In this document: one piece after another, positions 12,629 through 27,339 of the stretch | Layout: the number at the start of each line of letters is the position of its first letter | Position numbering within the stretch: position 1 is the stretch's first letter | DNA from: Brachynemurus nebulosus | Taxonomy: Eukaryota > Arthropoda > Insecta > Neuroptera > Myrmeleontidae | Reading direction: 5' to 3' | NCBI GenBank assembly: GCA_035578155.1 | Contig: JAPWDM010000005.1 | Location: 24,240,877-24,304,876, forward strand | Length of the DNA: 64,000 nucleotides | Position numbers and translations under genes: made by a program | Notes under the pieces: model-generated | Told to the model about the DNA's origin: nothing | The model's database searches: none | The model's input: only the letters and a program-made list of their open reading frames with translations

Positions 12629-13105
12629 TAGTGATGAGCAAATGCAAGACCAAGACCAAGACTTGGCAGTCTTGGTCTTGGTCTTGTTCTTGCATTAAGA
12701 ATCTTGGTCTTGGTCTTGCTAGAACAGTTTGAGTCTTGGTCTTGGTCTTGGTCTTGCAAAATGCAGTTTTGGTATTGGTCTTAGTCTTGGTATTGCTAAA
12801 GAATCTTGCACTTTCTTGCATTATTTTATTAGCGAATTTTTTCTTTCTAAAATCAGAATTTTCTCTCTTTACGGTATTAATTATACTTTTAAACTATTTA
12901 AATAATTTAGCAAGAGTCTTGCTCTTTTCTTGCTATTGTCTTAGTCTTGCTCACTTGAGTCTTGGTATTGGTCTTGCAGCCATACTTATAGTGTTGGTCT
13001 TGGTCTTGCTCTTGGTATACATAGTCTTGGTCTTGATCTCGGTTTTGCAAAAAATGCAAGACCAAGACAAGACTGCCAGACCAAGACTAATTTTGCTCAT
13101 CACTA
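12629..13105. mobile_element. hAT-like MITE with CTTGGT subterminal arrays, copy 1
   Basis: Ends are TAGTGATGAGCAAA and TTTGCTCATCACTA. Flanking octamers AGTCAAAT (12621-12628) and AGTCAGAT (13106-13113) differ at one base, an 8-bp hAT-type target duplication. Both halves are filled with tandem (CTTGGT)n hexamers, inverted only next to the left tip where CAAGACC replaces them. The 477-bp element shares its whole length with the copy at 36083-36533. Val-Leu-rich open frames across it are only translations of the hexamer. Confidence 0.85.
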
Positions 13106-13280
13106 AGTCAGATACATAGTTGTTTTATTTTAATCAATTGTAAAAGTTAAAATTAATAAAAATGAAACCAAATTACAAAAATATTTAGAAATATTCCGCT
13201 TTAGTTACTGTCTGCGCATGCGCGCTCCTTTCCAAGTTGCTGTTATTTATTATTCCAGAATTTGTATCATTGTTAATTTA

Positions 13281-13627
13281 TAGCGAATTTTCGAATCAAA
13301 GTTCAACTATTACAGCCACTTTCATGGTAAAATTTGGATGCAAGACTATAATAGACACTTGTTTTGAGATCCGTAAATATAAAATTATAAATGAGATTCG
13401 CGTGATAACCCTCAAACGAAACATCCTATTTTTACAAACACGTCCGATGTCAAGAACCTCAAAAAAATAAGCTTTTAGCAAAAATTTTCCAAATTAAAAA
13501 AAAAAAATCAAAAATCTTTTTGCACCATAGCAAAGAATGGAAAAAATTGCACAAGATGTGTTTGAACCATTGTCCTATGTAAACGGGTTTCCGAGGAAAA
13601 CTGATTTTTGTAAACGGAAATTCGCTA
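13281..13627 (-). repeat. TAGCGAATTTCC repeat family, reverse copy
   Basis: It is bounded by TAGCGAATTTTCG and CGGAAATTCGCTA. Internal blocks (TATTACAG, TTTTGAGATCCGTAAATA, CACGTCCGATGTC) match the 46-kb copy in reverse orientation. The right border is followed by GATGTCACGACAGGGGTA, the same extension seen beside the copies at 1.15 and 46 kb. No microsatellite has grown in this copy. Confidence 0.6.
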
Positions 13628-15749
13628 TATTATGTAGGATGTCACGACAGGGGTAGCATGTTATGCAGTTTTGTCAATCTTATTTCCTACTTCATTTTTT
13701 CTAACAAAAATTTTAGATAAGGTGCGAAATAATGTGTAAGCATCTGAACTAAATTCTCATATTAACATTCTGGTACCCTATTGCGAATTAAATAAAAGGA
13801 CTTTAATTTTTCTCAAATATCCTTTTCAAAGAGTACGATCCCCTGTACTGTATATGGTTTTCTATTTTGCAATTAATATAATAATAATAAAAAAATTTAA
13901 TTGTGATTTATTGCCATAAAAAAATTATTTTATTATGTTATTGTGCAAAATTACTGTATCAATAAAAAATTATTAATACTCAATTGTCGTCCCGTCTCGA
14001 AGAAACTTCGACTAGTGCACCTACTGTTTTCTTTTTTTTCGATAACACATAAAAAATATTGTTGAAATCATCACAAAAGTTCAACACGTCATATTTTATA
14101 ACTATTAATATAAATACTTTATTTGGTTGGTTTACAATGACGTGACAGACTTTTATTTTCACTTCTAGAATTAACTCTCTGTATACCACTATTATTATTG
14201 TTGAAGTAGTATATTTTTATTACATATATTATGATTATAATGGGGGGTCTCACATATCACAGGAGTCCAATTAAGTACCCATTGGTAAACCACAGGAGTC
14301 CATTTTAGCCCTCAACACCCCATACAGCTGTTATTTTCTAATAAAAAAAAAAAAAACGTTACAAGAGTTAAATATTGAATTTGCAAACAGACACCTGGTT
14401 TTTAAAAAAGTAACTACCACAACTCATTTGATTTTTTTAGTGGTAAAATTATTCGTGTGCAATTGTTTTCAAAGAATTTGTTTTATAATTATTTACTATA
14501 ATAATTTTTATAACTTTTAATTGTAATACACAGAAAGTTAAATTCATAATAAATTTCCAAAAAGTATTTAAAACTATTTTGAAACAATTTTGAAGATAAT
14601 TTAATTATGAAAGTTTTGATTACAGAAAAAAATAAATAAGTTGGAACAATTAAATTAAGAATGAAAAAATGATATACTGGATTCGTGTAAAAGTCTAACG
14701 ATTGTTATAACAAGAATGTTTTAAGTATTTTTTTATGAAATTTCTATAAACTAATTACTGATCAAAACATTTAAAAATTTTTTTATGTAGTAATTTCATA
14801 AGAGTATTATAAAACAGATGTGTTAAACATTATTTTATTGACGGCATTAATAATTTCAAGGAAATCACCTTTTTCTTCGTTCTGATCTAAAGTAATAAGC
14901 AAGTAATAATGTATCGATTTATTTTACAATAAACTTGTAATGAACAAATTATTTGAAATTTGATATAAATATTTATTTAATAACTCTATAAATAAATAAT
15001 TAATTGTCTTATAGTACATTTTCATAAGTAAACATATTTTGAATACTTATTCCAAACTTAAGGGTTCCAATGGCTTAAGCAAATGTCCGGAAAAATTGTT
15101 ATATATTCATAATGCTACTTACTCATTGTCGGAATAAGTGTGACAATGTGTTACATTATATGGACGGGTCGATTGCACGGTCAATTCAATACATGTATTT
15201 AAATGTACGTGTTCACACCAATCCGATCTAGTTAGTACGATCACATTTTGTGTGACCGTACTAAACGAAATCGTGACAAACTAGCCAAAACATTTATTCA
15301 ATTTTTTTGTCCAAAACTAATATCTATACCTACTTGACTTTAATTATGTTATATTACCTACATAAGTGTTTAAGTGTGGGTCAAGTAGTATAATAAAATT
15401 GTATAGGCCTTTTACATAATTTCAAAGTTGTTGTGTATGTCACGTATAAACACTTCAGTGCCACCATTTTTCGTTTGTGCCGTATTTTTATCTAAATAGT
15501 TTTACAATTTGACCGAATTGGTGTGAAAGCGGTTGTATTACGGTGGATCGTATCGTTCTGTTTGGTCCGTAACACGTTTTTATCAGAAAAAAGAAAGAAA
15601 TTTGTATCTTGGGAATATTTTTCAGAAATATCTATAGCTTCACATAAATAGAAAAATGACAAAGTAGATTCATCGAGACACAAGAGAATCTAACAAATAC
15701 TAGGATTCTCCATTATCAAAAAAGTTGTTACTCGATCAAATATGACATA
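13628..15749. other. No gene seen; AT-rich spacer
   Basis: No coding similarity, RNA gene or delimited element was recognised. Open frames are short and AT-biased. Confidence 0.55.
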
Positions 15750-17938
15750 GTCTAGTCTAGAAGAGCCATTTTAGTGAAATTCTCATAGAGGGCACCAAAA
15801 ATTATGATTTTGGTGTCATTCGATTCGTATTGACCTCTAGAAACTTTTTGAAAAAATTGAAAATGCGCTCATAAAAATTGCAATTGTTATAAACAAAAGA
15901 GTGAAAGAAAAAAAGAGTGTTTTTGTTTTTTTGAAAAATCTCAAAACTATTAAAGATTTTGGAAATTAAAAAAAAGATCTGAAAAGAGCAGGAAATTTCA
16001 CAAAAATAAGTCCCGACTCCCGAAACTGTATCTCCAATATTTATAATTTTCACAGAGCCCTAAAGTTATTGCTAAAATGGGGTGTTTGGCGTTCTCGCGC
16101 GTCGCGTCATTCAAACACGGTAAACAAAAAAAATTATTTAAATATATTAAATATCAATATTAACGATTGAAAAAATTCACGTACCTTCGGAATAAGTTGA
16201 TAAACAATAATCCGTGTAAAAAAAATTTTTTTATGTATTTTTCCATTAGTTATGCTATTGTTAATTAACAAAATTTTTGAAACCGAAAGTTGACATAGAA
16301 ACCTTAATAATTATTTAACTAAAAAGCTCAAATTTTTTTTGCTTCGTAGAATTGTTCTGAAGAGGTGAAAAAATAGATTCCCGTTGAAAAAATCAAAAAT
16401 TTTTAATTTTCCACTTATTTATAAACAATCAATTGCACTGAAAAATGAGAAATGTTGATAAAGCATTTGTTTTTTTTTTTTTGTTTTTTTTTAAATCTTA
16501 ATTATTTCGTTTTTTTCTCATTGAGCGCCACCTGAAAATAATTTTTTTAAATTTTTTAATGCTATTATTTAAAAAATTGTTATAAACAAATGCATTCTTT
16601 TTGAGGCAATGGAAAAATTTTCTTTTTGATTCGAAGGACCAAAAAATTATATGATTTTTTAAAGAAAAATCGTTTCTTAAAAAAATTTTTTTATTGCTCA
16701 AAAATGCATATTTAATAAACAATTTTTTTGTGTCATTTATTATTAATATTAAAGATCCGTTTTTTTTAAATCATTATTTATATTGCTCTTTCATATTCCG
16801 AAGAAATTACAATTTTTTATTTATATTTAATAAACAATTTGTTATAAACAAATAAATTTTTACGTTATATTTTTTTTTTAAACTGCCGTAATAAACAAGA
16901 GCAACTATGTGTCATTTGGTTTATAAAAAAATTTTTGTCCATTTTTTAGAAAATAAATGACACAAAAAAATTGTTTAACAAATGCATTTTTGAGCAATAA
17001 AAAAATTTTTTTAAGAAACGATTTTTCTTTTAAAAATCAATAATTTTTTGGTCCTTCGAATCAAAAAGAAAATTTTTCCATTGCCTCAAAAACAATGCAT
17101 TTGTTTATAACAATTTTTTAAATCACAGCATTAAAAATTTAAAAAAATTATTTTCAGGTGGCGCTCAATGAGAAAAAAACGAAATAATTAAGATTTAAAA
17201 AAACAAAAAAAAAAAACAAATGCTTTATCAACACTTCTCATTTTTCAGTGCAATTGATTGTTTATAAATAAGTGGAAAATTAAAAATTTTTGATTTTTTC
17301 AACGTGAATCTATTTTTTCACCTCTTCAGAACAATTCTACGAAGCAAAAAAAATTTGAACTTTTTAGTTGAATAATTATTAAGGTTTCTATGTCAACTTT
17401 CGGTTTCAAAAATTTTGTTAATTAACAATAGCATAACTAATGGAAAAATAAATAAAAAAATTTTTTTTACACGGATTATTGTTTATCAACTTATTCCGAA
17501 GGTACGTGAATTTTTTCAATCCTTAATATTGATATTTAATATATTTAAATAATTTTTTTTGTTTACCGTGTTTGAATGACGCGGCGCACGAGAACGCCAA
17601 ACACCCCATTTTAGCAATAACTTTAGGGCTCTGTGAAAATTATAAATATTGGAGATACAGTTTCGGGAGTCGGGACTTATTTTTGTGAAATTTCCTGCTC
17701 TTTTCAGATCTTTTTTTTTAATTTCCAAAATCTTTAATAGTTTTTGAGATTTTTCAAAAAAACAAAAACACTCTTTTTTTCTTTCACTCTTTTGTTTATA
17801 ACAATTGCAATTTTTATGAGCGCATTTTCAATTTTTTCAAAAAGTTTCTAGAGGTCAATACGAATCGAATGACACCAAAATCATAATTTTTGGTGCCCTC
17901 TATGAGAATTTCACTAAAATGGCTCTTCTAGACTAGAC
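15750..17938. mobile_element. 2.2-kb foldback element with ~1-kb inverted arms
   Basis: The left arm (15750 to about 16740) and right arm (about 16957 to 17938) are near-identical reverse complements, starting GTCTAGTCTAGAAGAGCC and ending GGCTCTTCTAGACTAGAC. They flank a spacer of about 215 bp. TA lies on both sides (15748-15749 and 17939-17940). The few differences seen are single bases and small indels, so the arms are young or are kept alike by gene conversion. No transposase is encoded: the lysine/asparagine-rich frames are mirrored in both arms. A transcript through it would fold into a very long double-stranded RNA. Confidence 0.85.
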
Positions 17939-20900
17939 TAACATTTTTGTTGAAAATTGAATGGCATAGATAGAAATTCTACAAAGTTGATTATAGGCAC
18001 TCAGATATACAATATCACAAATTTTTGCTTATGACTTTTGAAACTCAATTTGACTCTTGATTCAAATCGTTTTGAATTTTTGTTAATTAAAAAGAATATA
18101 TACTTACCGTTATTCTAAACTATCGTTTAAAAATCACTAAAAAATGAAGCACAAATTGTACTTACGCAATTAGTGTTCCGTACAATAAATTGTTGAACAT
18201 TAATTTGATGTAATCAAAAGTTAAATTTTTCTATTCCTGGTAATTTTTCTCGATCAGTACTTGATTTTTATTTTTCATGATTTATTTTTAGATTTTTATG
18301 AATCTACTATTTGTTAATAACGTTGGAGACAAACTCTTGAAAAATATTTTGAAAAGTGCATAAAAAATATATGATGTTTGCTTTAAATTCCCACAGAATC
18401 AAAATTCAACTTTTTATATTTCTGGACTGTAATTGCACGACTTTAGGTATATTATATTTCTCTGCTAAATTTCAAATTTTTACGTCGAATAGTTGACGAG
18501 AACAGGCGAATGGAAGTATCACCAAAGTAATTCCATAAGTGTTTCATTTTATCGGTTTTAGTAAAAACAACGATAAATGTAATTTTTTACTTGAATCCTT
18601 AATTCCTCCCATCCTTCCAATAATGTGAAAAGTGTTTGTGTAAAATTTTACTAAACACACTTTATACTTTTTAATTGTTTAGGAAAAACAAAATATAAAG
18701 TTTGTCAGGAATATCTTGTATTGTAGAAACAAACTATAATAACATTTAATTACTATACAAACCACATAATTATATAAAATAATAAATCATTAAAAAAAAT
18801 AATTTTGTTTCAAATTCTAAACTCGTAAATTTTCCTCGGCACGGCGATTATTGTCCGTTAATAATAACATTTAAATGTTAATGTTTAATTTTATTACAAA
18901 CAAAAATGGGTTAATATTTTCATATTTTGTATTTATTACTTATTTATATGTAATAAATTATTTATTTACTTTTTTTCACCCATATAAATTACTTAATTAC
19001 AGGAAAAGCTGGAAAAGGAAGAATATTTAAAGAAAACACTGAAATTATATTAATATTATTTTTATTCATTCAGAATTTTTTTTGTTTTTTAAAGTAGTAC
19101 TAGACATTCTTATAATGAAGCATAAAATTTACAATATTTTCGTTTCTCACAGATGATTTTTTTCAAAAGATTATTATAGTAAAAACCTCAAAAAGTGATC
19201 AGAATTTTTTTTTAAAATCACTTTTTAAAATCCTTACTATAATTTTTACATTAAAACTATTTTATTTTGTTGGTGATTTCCGTCTGTAACTAATTTTAAA
19301 TAAATATTATGTTCAATAATTAATGATTAATACACAATTACTAATTAATTTTAATTAATTACACGTAATAAAAAGTCTCTAATTACAAAACAAATGAATG
19401 AAAACAGACTTACAAACAACATACTTTGGTCCTTCGAGCCGGATCTACGTAAAATCTGTTTTATTCACTTTATTTCAATTTTTTTTTAAATAAAATTTTA
19501 TTTACATAATTTTAATTATTTACAAATTATTTACAAGTCAATACAATGTATTTTCAAACGAAAAGTAAATGCATTAAAATGAACAAATGAACGAAACAGG
19601 ATCGATTGTTTAAATATGTCAAATATGCCCACTGCTAATTTTTTTTTTTAAATATTTCAAAAATTTTATCATATCTGTGGCGTCCTTCACATTATTTGAA
19701 TACGTCATTTTCTAGAAAAATGGAACAAGTGATTATCAGTCAAGTCAATAATTTATTGAAGTATTTACAACGGAGGAATTTAAAAAAAAAAAATATTTAG
19801 GAATTATTTTATTGCTGTTGTGACCCGAAATTATGTCTCTCACAAACGATTCCGAAAATGTTACAATTTTATAAAACACGTCACGGTGTATAGTTTGATT
19901 AATTGAACTTATACCTACAATAAATTTTCTGTGATTACGTCAGTAATTTATTTTTAAAATAACTAAAAATATGATTCACGTGAAATGAAAAGATATTTTA
20001 AAAAAATTTTTTCCATCAAAATTGCAATTATTTAATAAAATGCTGGTCTTTATCAAATTTTTTTTTATTTAATTTTAATTTACAAGTAATTAATATATAC
20101 AGCCAATGTTTACTAAAATATGTATGGGTCTTTTGAGGTCACATATCAAGTTAATTAATATGCATAAGTATAATTGGGTTTAAAGATCGGATCTACTAAA
20201 TAAGATACATAAAGTATACACGAACAGTTCTGTTACAAAAATCATCCAAAACAAAATTTATTTACTAAGGTTCAGTCTTAAGTGGGAAATTTTTTGACGG
20301 AACTGTAATTTTGTAATGAAAATGTCTTATTTAAAGATAAATGAATTTTTCTTAAAGTGTCATTGAGGTCGGAATATTAAAAAAAAATTATTAGTTTATT
20401 TATCATTACAGATTTTGATTAATTATTATTGTTTTAATTGTGTTTATTAAATTTTTTTGTATTTATTAATTTTTTTTCTTCTTTATAATTATGTCGATGA
20501 TTTAATTCACATTAAATTAAGTGTTTATGAAAATATAAATAAAAATTGTTGGAATTAAAACTGGTAGAGATTTTTAGAATTTCAATTCGTTAAAAATTGT
20601 TCCTTCATAAAAAAAAATTACTTCTAATGAGTTCCTATCCTATAATGTTATTTTAATGTTTTTAAAATTGCCATTAAACGTAAAACCGAAAGCAGTATTC
20701 TAATCTAGGATCTGTAAAATTCTATTTTTTGTTTTTTTGTTTCATTTTCTGAAAGTAGGTAGGCATATAAGTGCAGACCGTTAAAAATGTCTCTAAAAGG
20801 ATATTTAAAAATTTTGAAAATTTACAAAGTAATAGCCATCTTAATACGGTAGAATTAGGTATCAGGTATTTTACTTTGACACTTTAAGTGCATTTTTCTC

Positions 20901-22520
20901 GAAACTACATTTTTCAAACGGATCGACATGATTTCTCATGTTTTATTTATCTAGTCGACTTCAAATCTGGCATATATACATACTTTCATTACATATTTCT
21001 TTATGGTAGGAGCTACTGATATTCCGAAATTATAATTTTTACACTTTTAAAAGAATCACGTGAATTTTTCTTTTAAATTTTTTATTATAGTTCTTGCTAT
21101 AATAACAACACCTTTCTAAACCAAAATTTTTTATTTGTTTGTTTCAGATGGACCATGTTAACTAGCACATTATTTTTTTCCCGATATTTAAGTCGCTAGA
21201 AGTTATTGAATTTTCATTTTTTCTGTATGGATTTTCGTTGTATGTTCTTAAAATATCAATAAATAGAAGGTAATAAAATGAAGAGTAAAAATATTAATAT
21301 TTTTTCTAGAGCACCCCCTTAAAAAAGGAGAAAGTATGAGTTAAGAATAACTTAATGTCTCTTCTAAACTAGTTGAAAATCGGATATCTTTATTCAATTA
21401 AAAAAAGAATATGTCATCCTGAAGTTAAGCTTTATAAAATTGATTTAAATTACGATAATTCAACAATTTCACTAAAGTAATTTTAGAGAAATTTACCTAA
21501 TTTTGGTAAAAATTTACGGAGCAAGCTTCTAGATTCGCTTCTAGTTTCTTCATTCTGTCACTTTATTTACAGTTTGGAAAGCACTGGAAAATTTTTGTAT
21601 ACTTGATATCATCATTAAATTCAAAATTTTTATATTTCCCAAGTTAAACGCTATCAAATTTATCTGTATTTAGGAAACTGAAACAAAGTAAATTAGGAAA
21701 CTGAAACAGAGCACACAAAATTCCTATAAAAAAATTCATTCGAAGAATTCGCTTTCCAGTGGTTCTACATGTTTGACAAAAATAAAAAGAACGATTTTAA
21801 AAACATGTCATTCGTTTCCAATTTCAACATTTTTTTATTTTCAGGTTTTCAGGTTACTGAAAACTTTTATAACTGTCAATGCTAATAAGTGCCATTGTGG
21901 GAGTGCTGAGAAAACAAAAAAAAAATTGCTTACAAAGTGCGTTGAGGCAAGATTTATAAAATACTTAATAAAACCGCTGCTGAAGATGAGGACTTTTATG
22001 TAAACATATAATTAATTTTATCAAGAAATTTTTCCATTCACGACAACATACAACTGCGTACGTAGATTCTCAATATTTTCATTTGATTTGAGTAAAAATT
22101 TCTGTTGTCAATCACAAAAAATAAAAACTGATTATGATGATCTCATCAAAATAAAAAATTATTGCGAAAAACAAAACGATATATTTTGAAAATATTACGA
22201 AATTTCCGCTAATAAAGAAAAAAAAATCGATAATCAATTTCCTTGATAAGAAGTTGGAAATTAATAATTTATTGCCTTGCTCTCTAACTCTAAGGACAAA
22301 AGTATAATAAAAATCTCTAGATCAAAAGATCAATAATTATGTGCACAAATCAGTCTTTACATGAATGTAAAACGACAAAATTGTTCGACGCGTGACAATC
22401 ATTTAAATCCATTTTTTTTTTTTTTTTTATTAAAAAATAAAATCAAGGCAGACATAACATAAAATTTATCGAATCGATACTATCACCAATTTCACCGTAA
22501 AATCTACAAACTAAATTTTA
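17939..22520. other. No gene seen; AT-rich spacer
   Basis: Very AT-rich DNA with homopolymer runs, downstream of the homeobox gene. No frame with recognisable protein similarity and no element with clear ends. Confidence 0.55.
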
Positions 22521-22860
22521 TATGTAACTAGCTGTACCCACGACGTTGTTCGCGTTACACGTTAGTACCAAATCAGTCAGAAGTATATAATAATTGTAAC
22601 GAATTTGCATAGAACAATAGTTTTACTGTAATGCGTGTACATGCTCAGAATGGTTTGGTATGTTAGTTGACCCAGGTAATAAAATATCACTACACCAAAT
22701 TTCATCAAAATCCGTTCAATAGTTTTCGCGTGATGCGTACACACGCTCAAAATGATATCCGTGGGAATTAGACATTTTCCTGGAGTAAAAGATGTCTTAG
22801 ATGTTGACGCAGGCAATTTTTACGTGATGTGTGCACAGACAGACAGACAAAAAATTTAAA
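22521..22860 (+). repeat. Retroposon-like fragment ending in (ACAG)n
   Basis: It begins TAACTAGCTGTACCCACGAC, contains AAATTTCATCAAAATCCGTT followed by CAATAGTTTTCGCGTGA, and ends in ACAGACAGACAGACAAAAAA. This order resembles a common insect dispersed repeat (CTAGCTGACCCGGCGAAC ... TTTCATCAAAATCGG ... tandem CAGA tail). The resemblance is from memory and the family name is uncertain. Confidence 0.5.
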
Positions 22861-23871
22861 AATTACTGTTTTGATATCTAAATCGGTAACTATCCACAGT
22901 ACCAGTACAATTTTCAAAAAATATTTCACATATAGACACGGTCTCGTTACAGTTTTATTAATTTTAAAAATTTGGGTTATTTTTGAGAGTCAAAATGACC
23001 GAAACGTGTTTTATAAAAATTTAAAATATTTTTGTTGTTTAAAAAGAGAAAAAACTACCAATTTTTTTTGGATTTTTAACAAAAATGTTTGAAAAATTTG
23101 AAAAATTATTCGAATTAATTAAAATACCAAACAGGGCACTAATTTTTATAATCTGATAAAATAATAAAATTGGAAATTGCTTTACTTGTAGTGAGCGGTT
23201 TAACTTAAAATAAATTTTGAATTTTTCGTTAATATTTAAACTAAATTTCTACATAAAAGATTTTTAAAATATAACAAAAATGCTCCATTTTCCATCAACA
23301 TGTTTCAATAAAATTTTACTGACTTCAACTTGTTTTAATTATTTTTTTTATAGCAATTCAACCTTTTTAAGTAAAAATATTTTTAATATTTGCCCGGAAG
23401 TAAGTATGTATAAGGTAATTAAAATTTTTAAAACAAGTAATAATTTATTTACGCCGGATGGAGACCAGATTCTGCCCAGAATTTATGTACCCACAATTTT
23501 TTTTTAACGAACAATGAATTTAGCAATAAATCAATGTTTTCCAAGTGTTCGAACGATTTTCAGTAAATATCCAAAGAGTTAACACTATATTGGAAAATTC
23601 AAAATGGCCGAAATCAAATAAATACATAAAATTAAATTTCAATAATATTATTTCCTTTCAGTCTTACCAATACATTTTACATTACGTTCAAATAAAGAGC
23701 ACGAAAAATGATCGAGTGAGAGAGAAGATGAAACAGAAATACATTCATATACACAACAATACTTACATACACACAATTTCATAAAAAAAAATTCTATAAT
23801 TTGCAAATTGAAATTAATAAACGATAATAAAGTTGGTACCTAAACATTAATAAAATAATATATAAAATATA

Positions 23872-24444
<573 letters not shown>

Positions 24445-25385
24445 TTAATGATTAAAATTCCGCTATAAAAATTAAATATTTTAATTGCTTCTATAGTTTA
24501 GTTAATTTCTTAAACATTAACATTTTTTTTATATTTATTATAATTTTTATCAACTATTTTAATAATTTTATAAAAATTTAATTTCAATGGTATGTTTTTT
24601 TTTCTTTTCTATTTATCACTTGAAGTATTTTTTGGTTGTAATAAAAATGTCATTAAAATTTTTCACATAAATGTAAATTAATTTTCATAGGAAAACATAA
24701 AAAATTAAGTATTTTAGTAATTTTATTCGATAATTTTGAAAAAATATATAAAAAGAAATATTTGTTTTATTTTTAGTTCAAATTTTGAAATTTTATTATT
24801 GATATAGAAGAAATTAAAAAAAAAATTGGAATGATGTGGACACATTTATAAATACTCTATTGACACTGAAAGTTACATGCAATCTTTGATGTCTCCACAA
24901 AAAATTTTCCAGTAATCCCAAGAAAATAGCTGAGTCGAATTTGATAAAATTTCTTTCAGATAATATTAGCGTCAATATGCCTATAATATCTACACATAAA
25001 AATACGTCATTTTTTTTTTACTTTAAAAATATATGCTAAAAATTTTAATTTTAATTTTCGGAACCTTTACAACAGCTTCTCTACGTTGGGAAGTTAATAA
25101 TATTGTCCGATGCTGCAATATCGTCATCAAACCCAATGATATTGACAACATACAAATTATTGATAATAATATTGTAAGTGCGGGCAGTCGCCGTACATGC
25201 AAAAAAAAAATTTATATTAAATTAAAACAAAAAATTTATATTAAATTAAAACATAAGTATAAAATTATACTCCTGTATACAGGTGCTACATGTACCTAAA
25301 TCATCTTCAATAATTGCTTTAATAAATATACGGGTAATTCTCTGGTAACAGAAAAAGTCATAGTTTTAAATTTCGATGACTGTTG

Positions 25386-25565
25386 CAGGGCCGGCGAGAG
25401 AATAGGGCAGATGGGACAATTGCCCAGGGGCCTAGGTCTAAAAGGGGGCGCTCAGCCGGAGAAAGTAAGAAGGTTTTTTTTGCTCGTCAATTGTATTTTT
25501 GGAGAAAAAATGTTTGAAAATTTTTTGTTCTGCCTGGAGGCCCGTTATTTTTCTCGTCGGTCCTG
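25386..25565. mobile_element. hAT-like MITE, CAGGGCCGG family
   Basis: The left end CAGGGCCGGCGAGAGAATA pairs with the right end TATTTTTCTCGTCGGTCCTG. Flanks GACTGTTG and GACTGTTT (offset by the terminal G) agree at 7 of 8 positions. Internal TCAGCCGGAGAAAGT and CTCGTCAATTG segments match the copy at 8688-8887 in reverse orientation. It lies in the homeobox intron. Confidence 0.7.
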
Positions 25566-26604
25566 ACTGTTTATAATTTAATAGCGTTAAGTAGTTGCCC
25601 TGAGCCATAAGTTTAATTTTCTAGTTTCTATACAGTAGACATGGGCAAAGTGACACATGTTTGTATAAACTTACTGGAATAAATTTTCAATTTAATTTTA
25701 TAATTCAAAATTTTATTCGTCATTTTTGAAAATGTTTATAAGCCGATTTGGATGTTTAAAATTTCGATTGATAATGTTACTCAAATACTTTCCAATTATG
25801 AAAAGAAATCAAAGGTGATTTGCTTTCACAAAATTTTACAACCAATAATACAAATTTTAGTCCAAAATTTAGCCTCCAGTGACCCCTATCAGTGTAATCT
25901 TAAAAATTGTATATCATTAAATAATATTTGAAAAAATAATTACAGATGTTGTCCCAATTTTTAACATACCTACATATTATTTCCAAATGAAAGATAGAGA
26001 AAAGGTTGAAATGACAACTGTTATATTTTTTTTCTAGCACTACTCCATATGGAAATATCATGATCACTTTCGAAAACTGAAAACTTTTCCCTTCAAAATG
26101 ACAATTTTATGCGCTTTTCACTTTTGGCAGCTTCCTGAAAAATTTTGGTTTCATGTCTGTCTGTTGGTCTTTCTATCTGTCCGTCTATGTGTTCCCAAAT
26201 CTCATCAAGTGATATAACTTTAGAACTATTCATTTTAATGAAATTTTTGGAAATTTTGCGGTTTAGTTCCTAAACTGTTCTCTACGAATTTCATTGCAAT
26301 TGAGGTAATGATAGTCACAACCCGACCTTGATATCACTCTATAAGGTTAATATCTTTCTTACTACAAGTCCAATTTTGTTCAAACTTTAAGAGTATTTGA
26401 GGGTTTGGCCATATATGGTTATCAATAAATTTCAATACATTCAAAGTAATGTAAAGCATGCGTAGACGTAATAGTATTTTACAATATAAGTTCGGTAAGT
26501 TGTTTTTACTGATCGAGAAAATGTTGCGAAAACGCGACCCGTAGGGTCGAGTTTTTGCAATTTTCGAGATCAGTAAATGCACTTGACGCATCGTGTATTG
26601 TATA

Positions 26605-27339
26605 ATATTTTTTGCACGATCGATTTAAAATAATTAAAGAATAAAAATATGTTAAATAAAAAATAAAATTCGGATAATATAGGTAGTGAAATTTATATTT
26701 CTATGTTATGACATAGAATGCCTTGAATAAAAAATATTATAAAAATATTCATAACAACTAATACGAATCTTTGTAGGGACAACTGACAACTATATTTGTA
26801 ACTAAAAAATTAAGTGTCAATATTTCACTGGCGTGAATATCTTTTTTGAATTTTCTATTAAAAAAATTGAGGAAAATAGTTTGTTAAACTATAATATTAG
26901 TGAGAATAACGAAATTGATGAAGCATTTTATTTTTGACTGCAAATTTATTCTCGTAAAATAAAAGGAAGATTATGAAAACCACAGAAAATTTTAATGATT
27001 GAACGACCTTTTGAAATGTCAATAAAATAAGAAGATTAATGCCAACAATAATAATAATAATAATAATGTGCAAACTAGTGAAAATTTTCATATTAATCGA
27101 TTTATTTTCCTAATTGTTCAAATTGTACTTTTAATTTCAATATAAATAAATAAATACAATCATTTTTGAGCTAAATTCACTTACCACACCCCTATTCACT
27201 TACCACGCATCTATTTCACTTACCGCACTGTTATTTTTTGGTTTCCATGGATATAAACAAACGTTCGGGAAATGTAACTTACCAGCATTGTCAACAGCAT
27301 CGGTAAATGCATGAAAATACACGATCGTGCAAAAAATAT
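26605..27339. repeat. Inverted-repeat element in the Msx intron
   Basis: A perfect 18-bp inverted repeat, ATATTTTTTGCACGATCG at the left and its complement at the right, bounds 735 bp. A motif GTAAATGCA lies just outside the left repeat and just inside the right one. Inside is a threefold CACTTACC(A/G)C repeat near 27180-27230. No clear target duplication and no coding frame. Confidence 0.5.

Noticed and set aside
12736..13119. Val-Leu-rich frame resembling a membrane protein
   Set aside because: It is a translation of the CTTGGT hexamer arrays of a MITE; the same happens at 36196-36561.
16498..17728. Lys/Asn/Phe-rich frames in the foldback
   Set aside because: They are mirrored in both arms and consist of AT-rich homopolymer translation.
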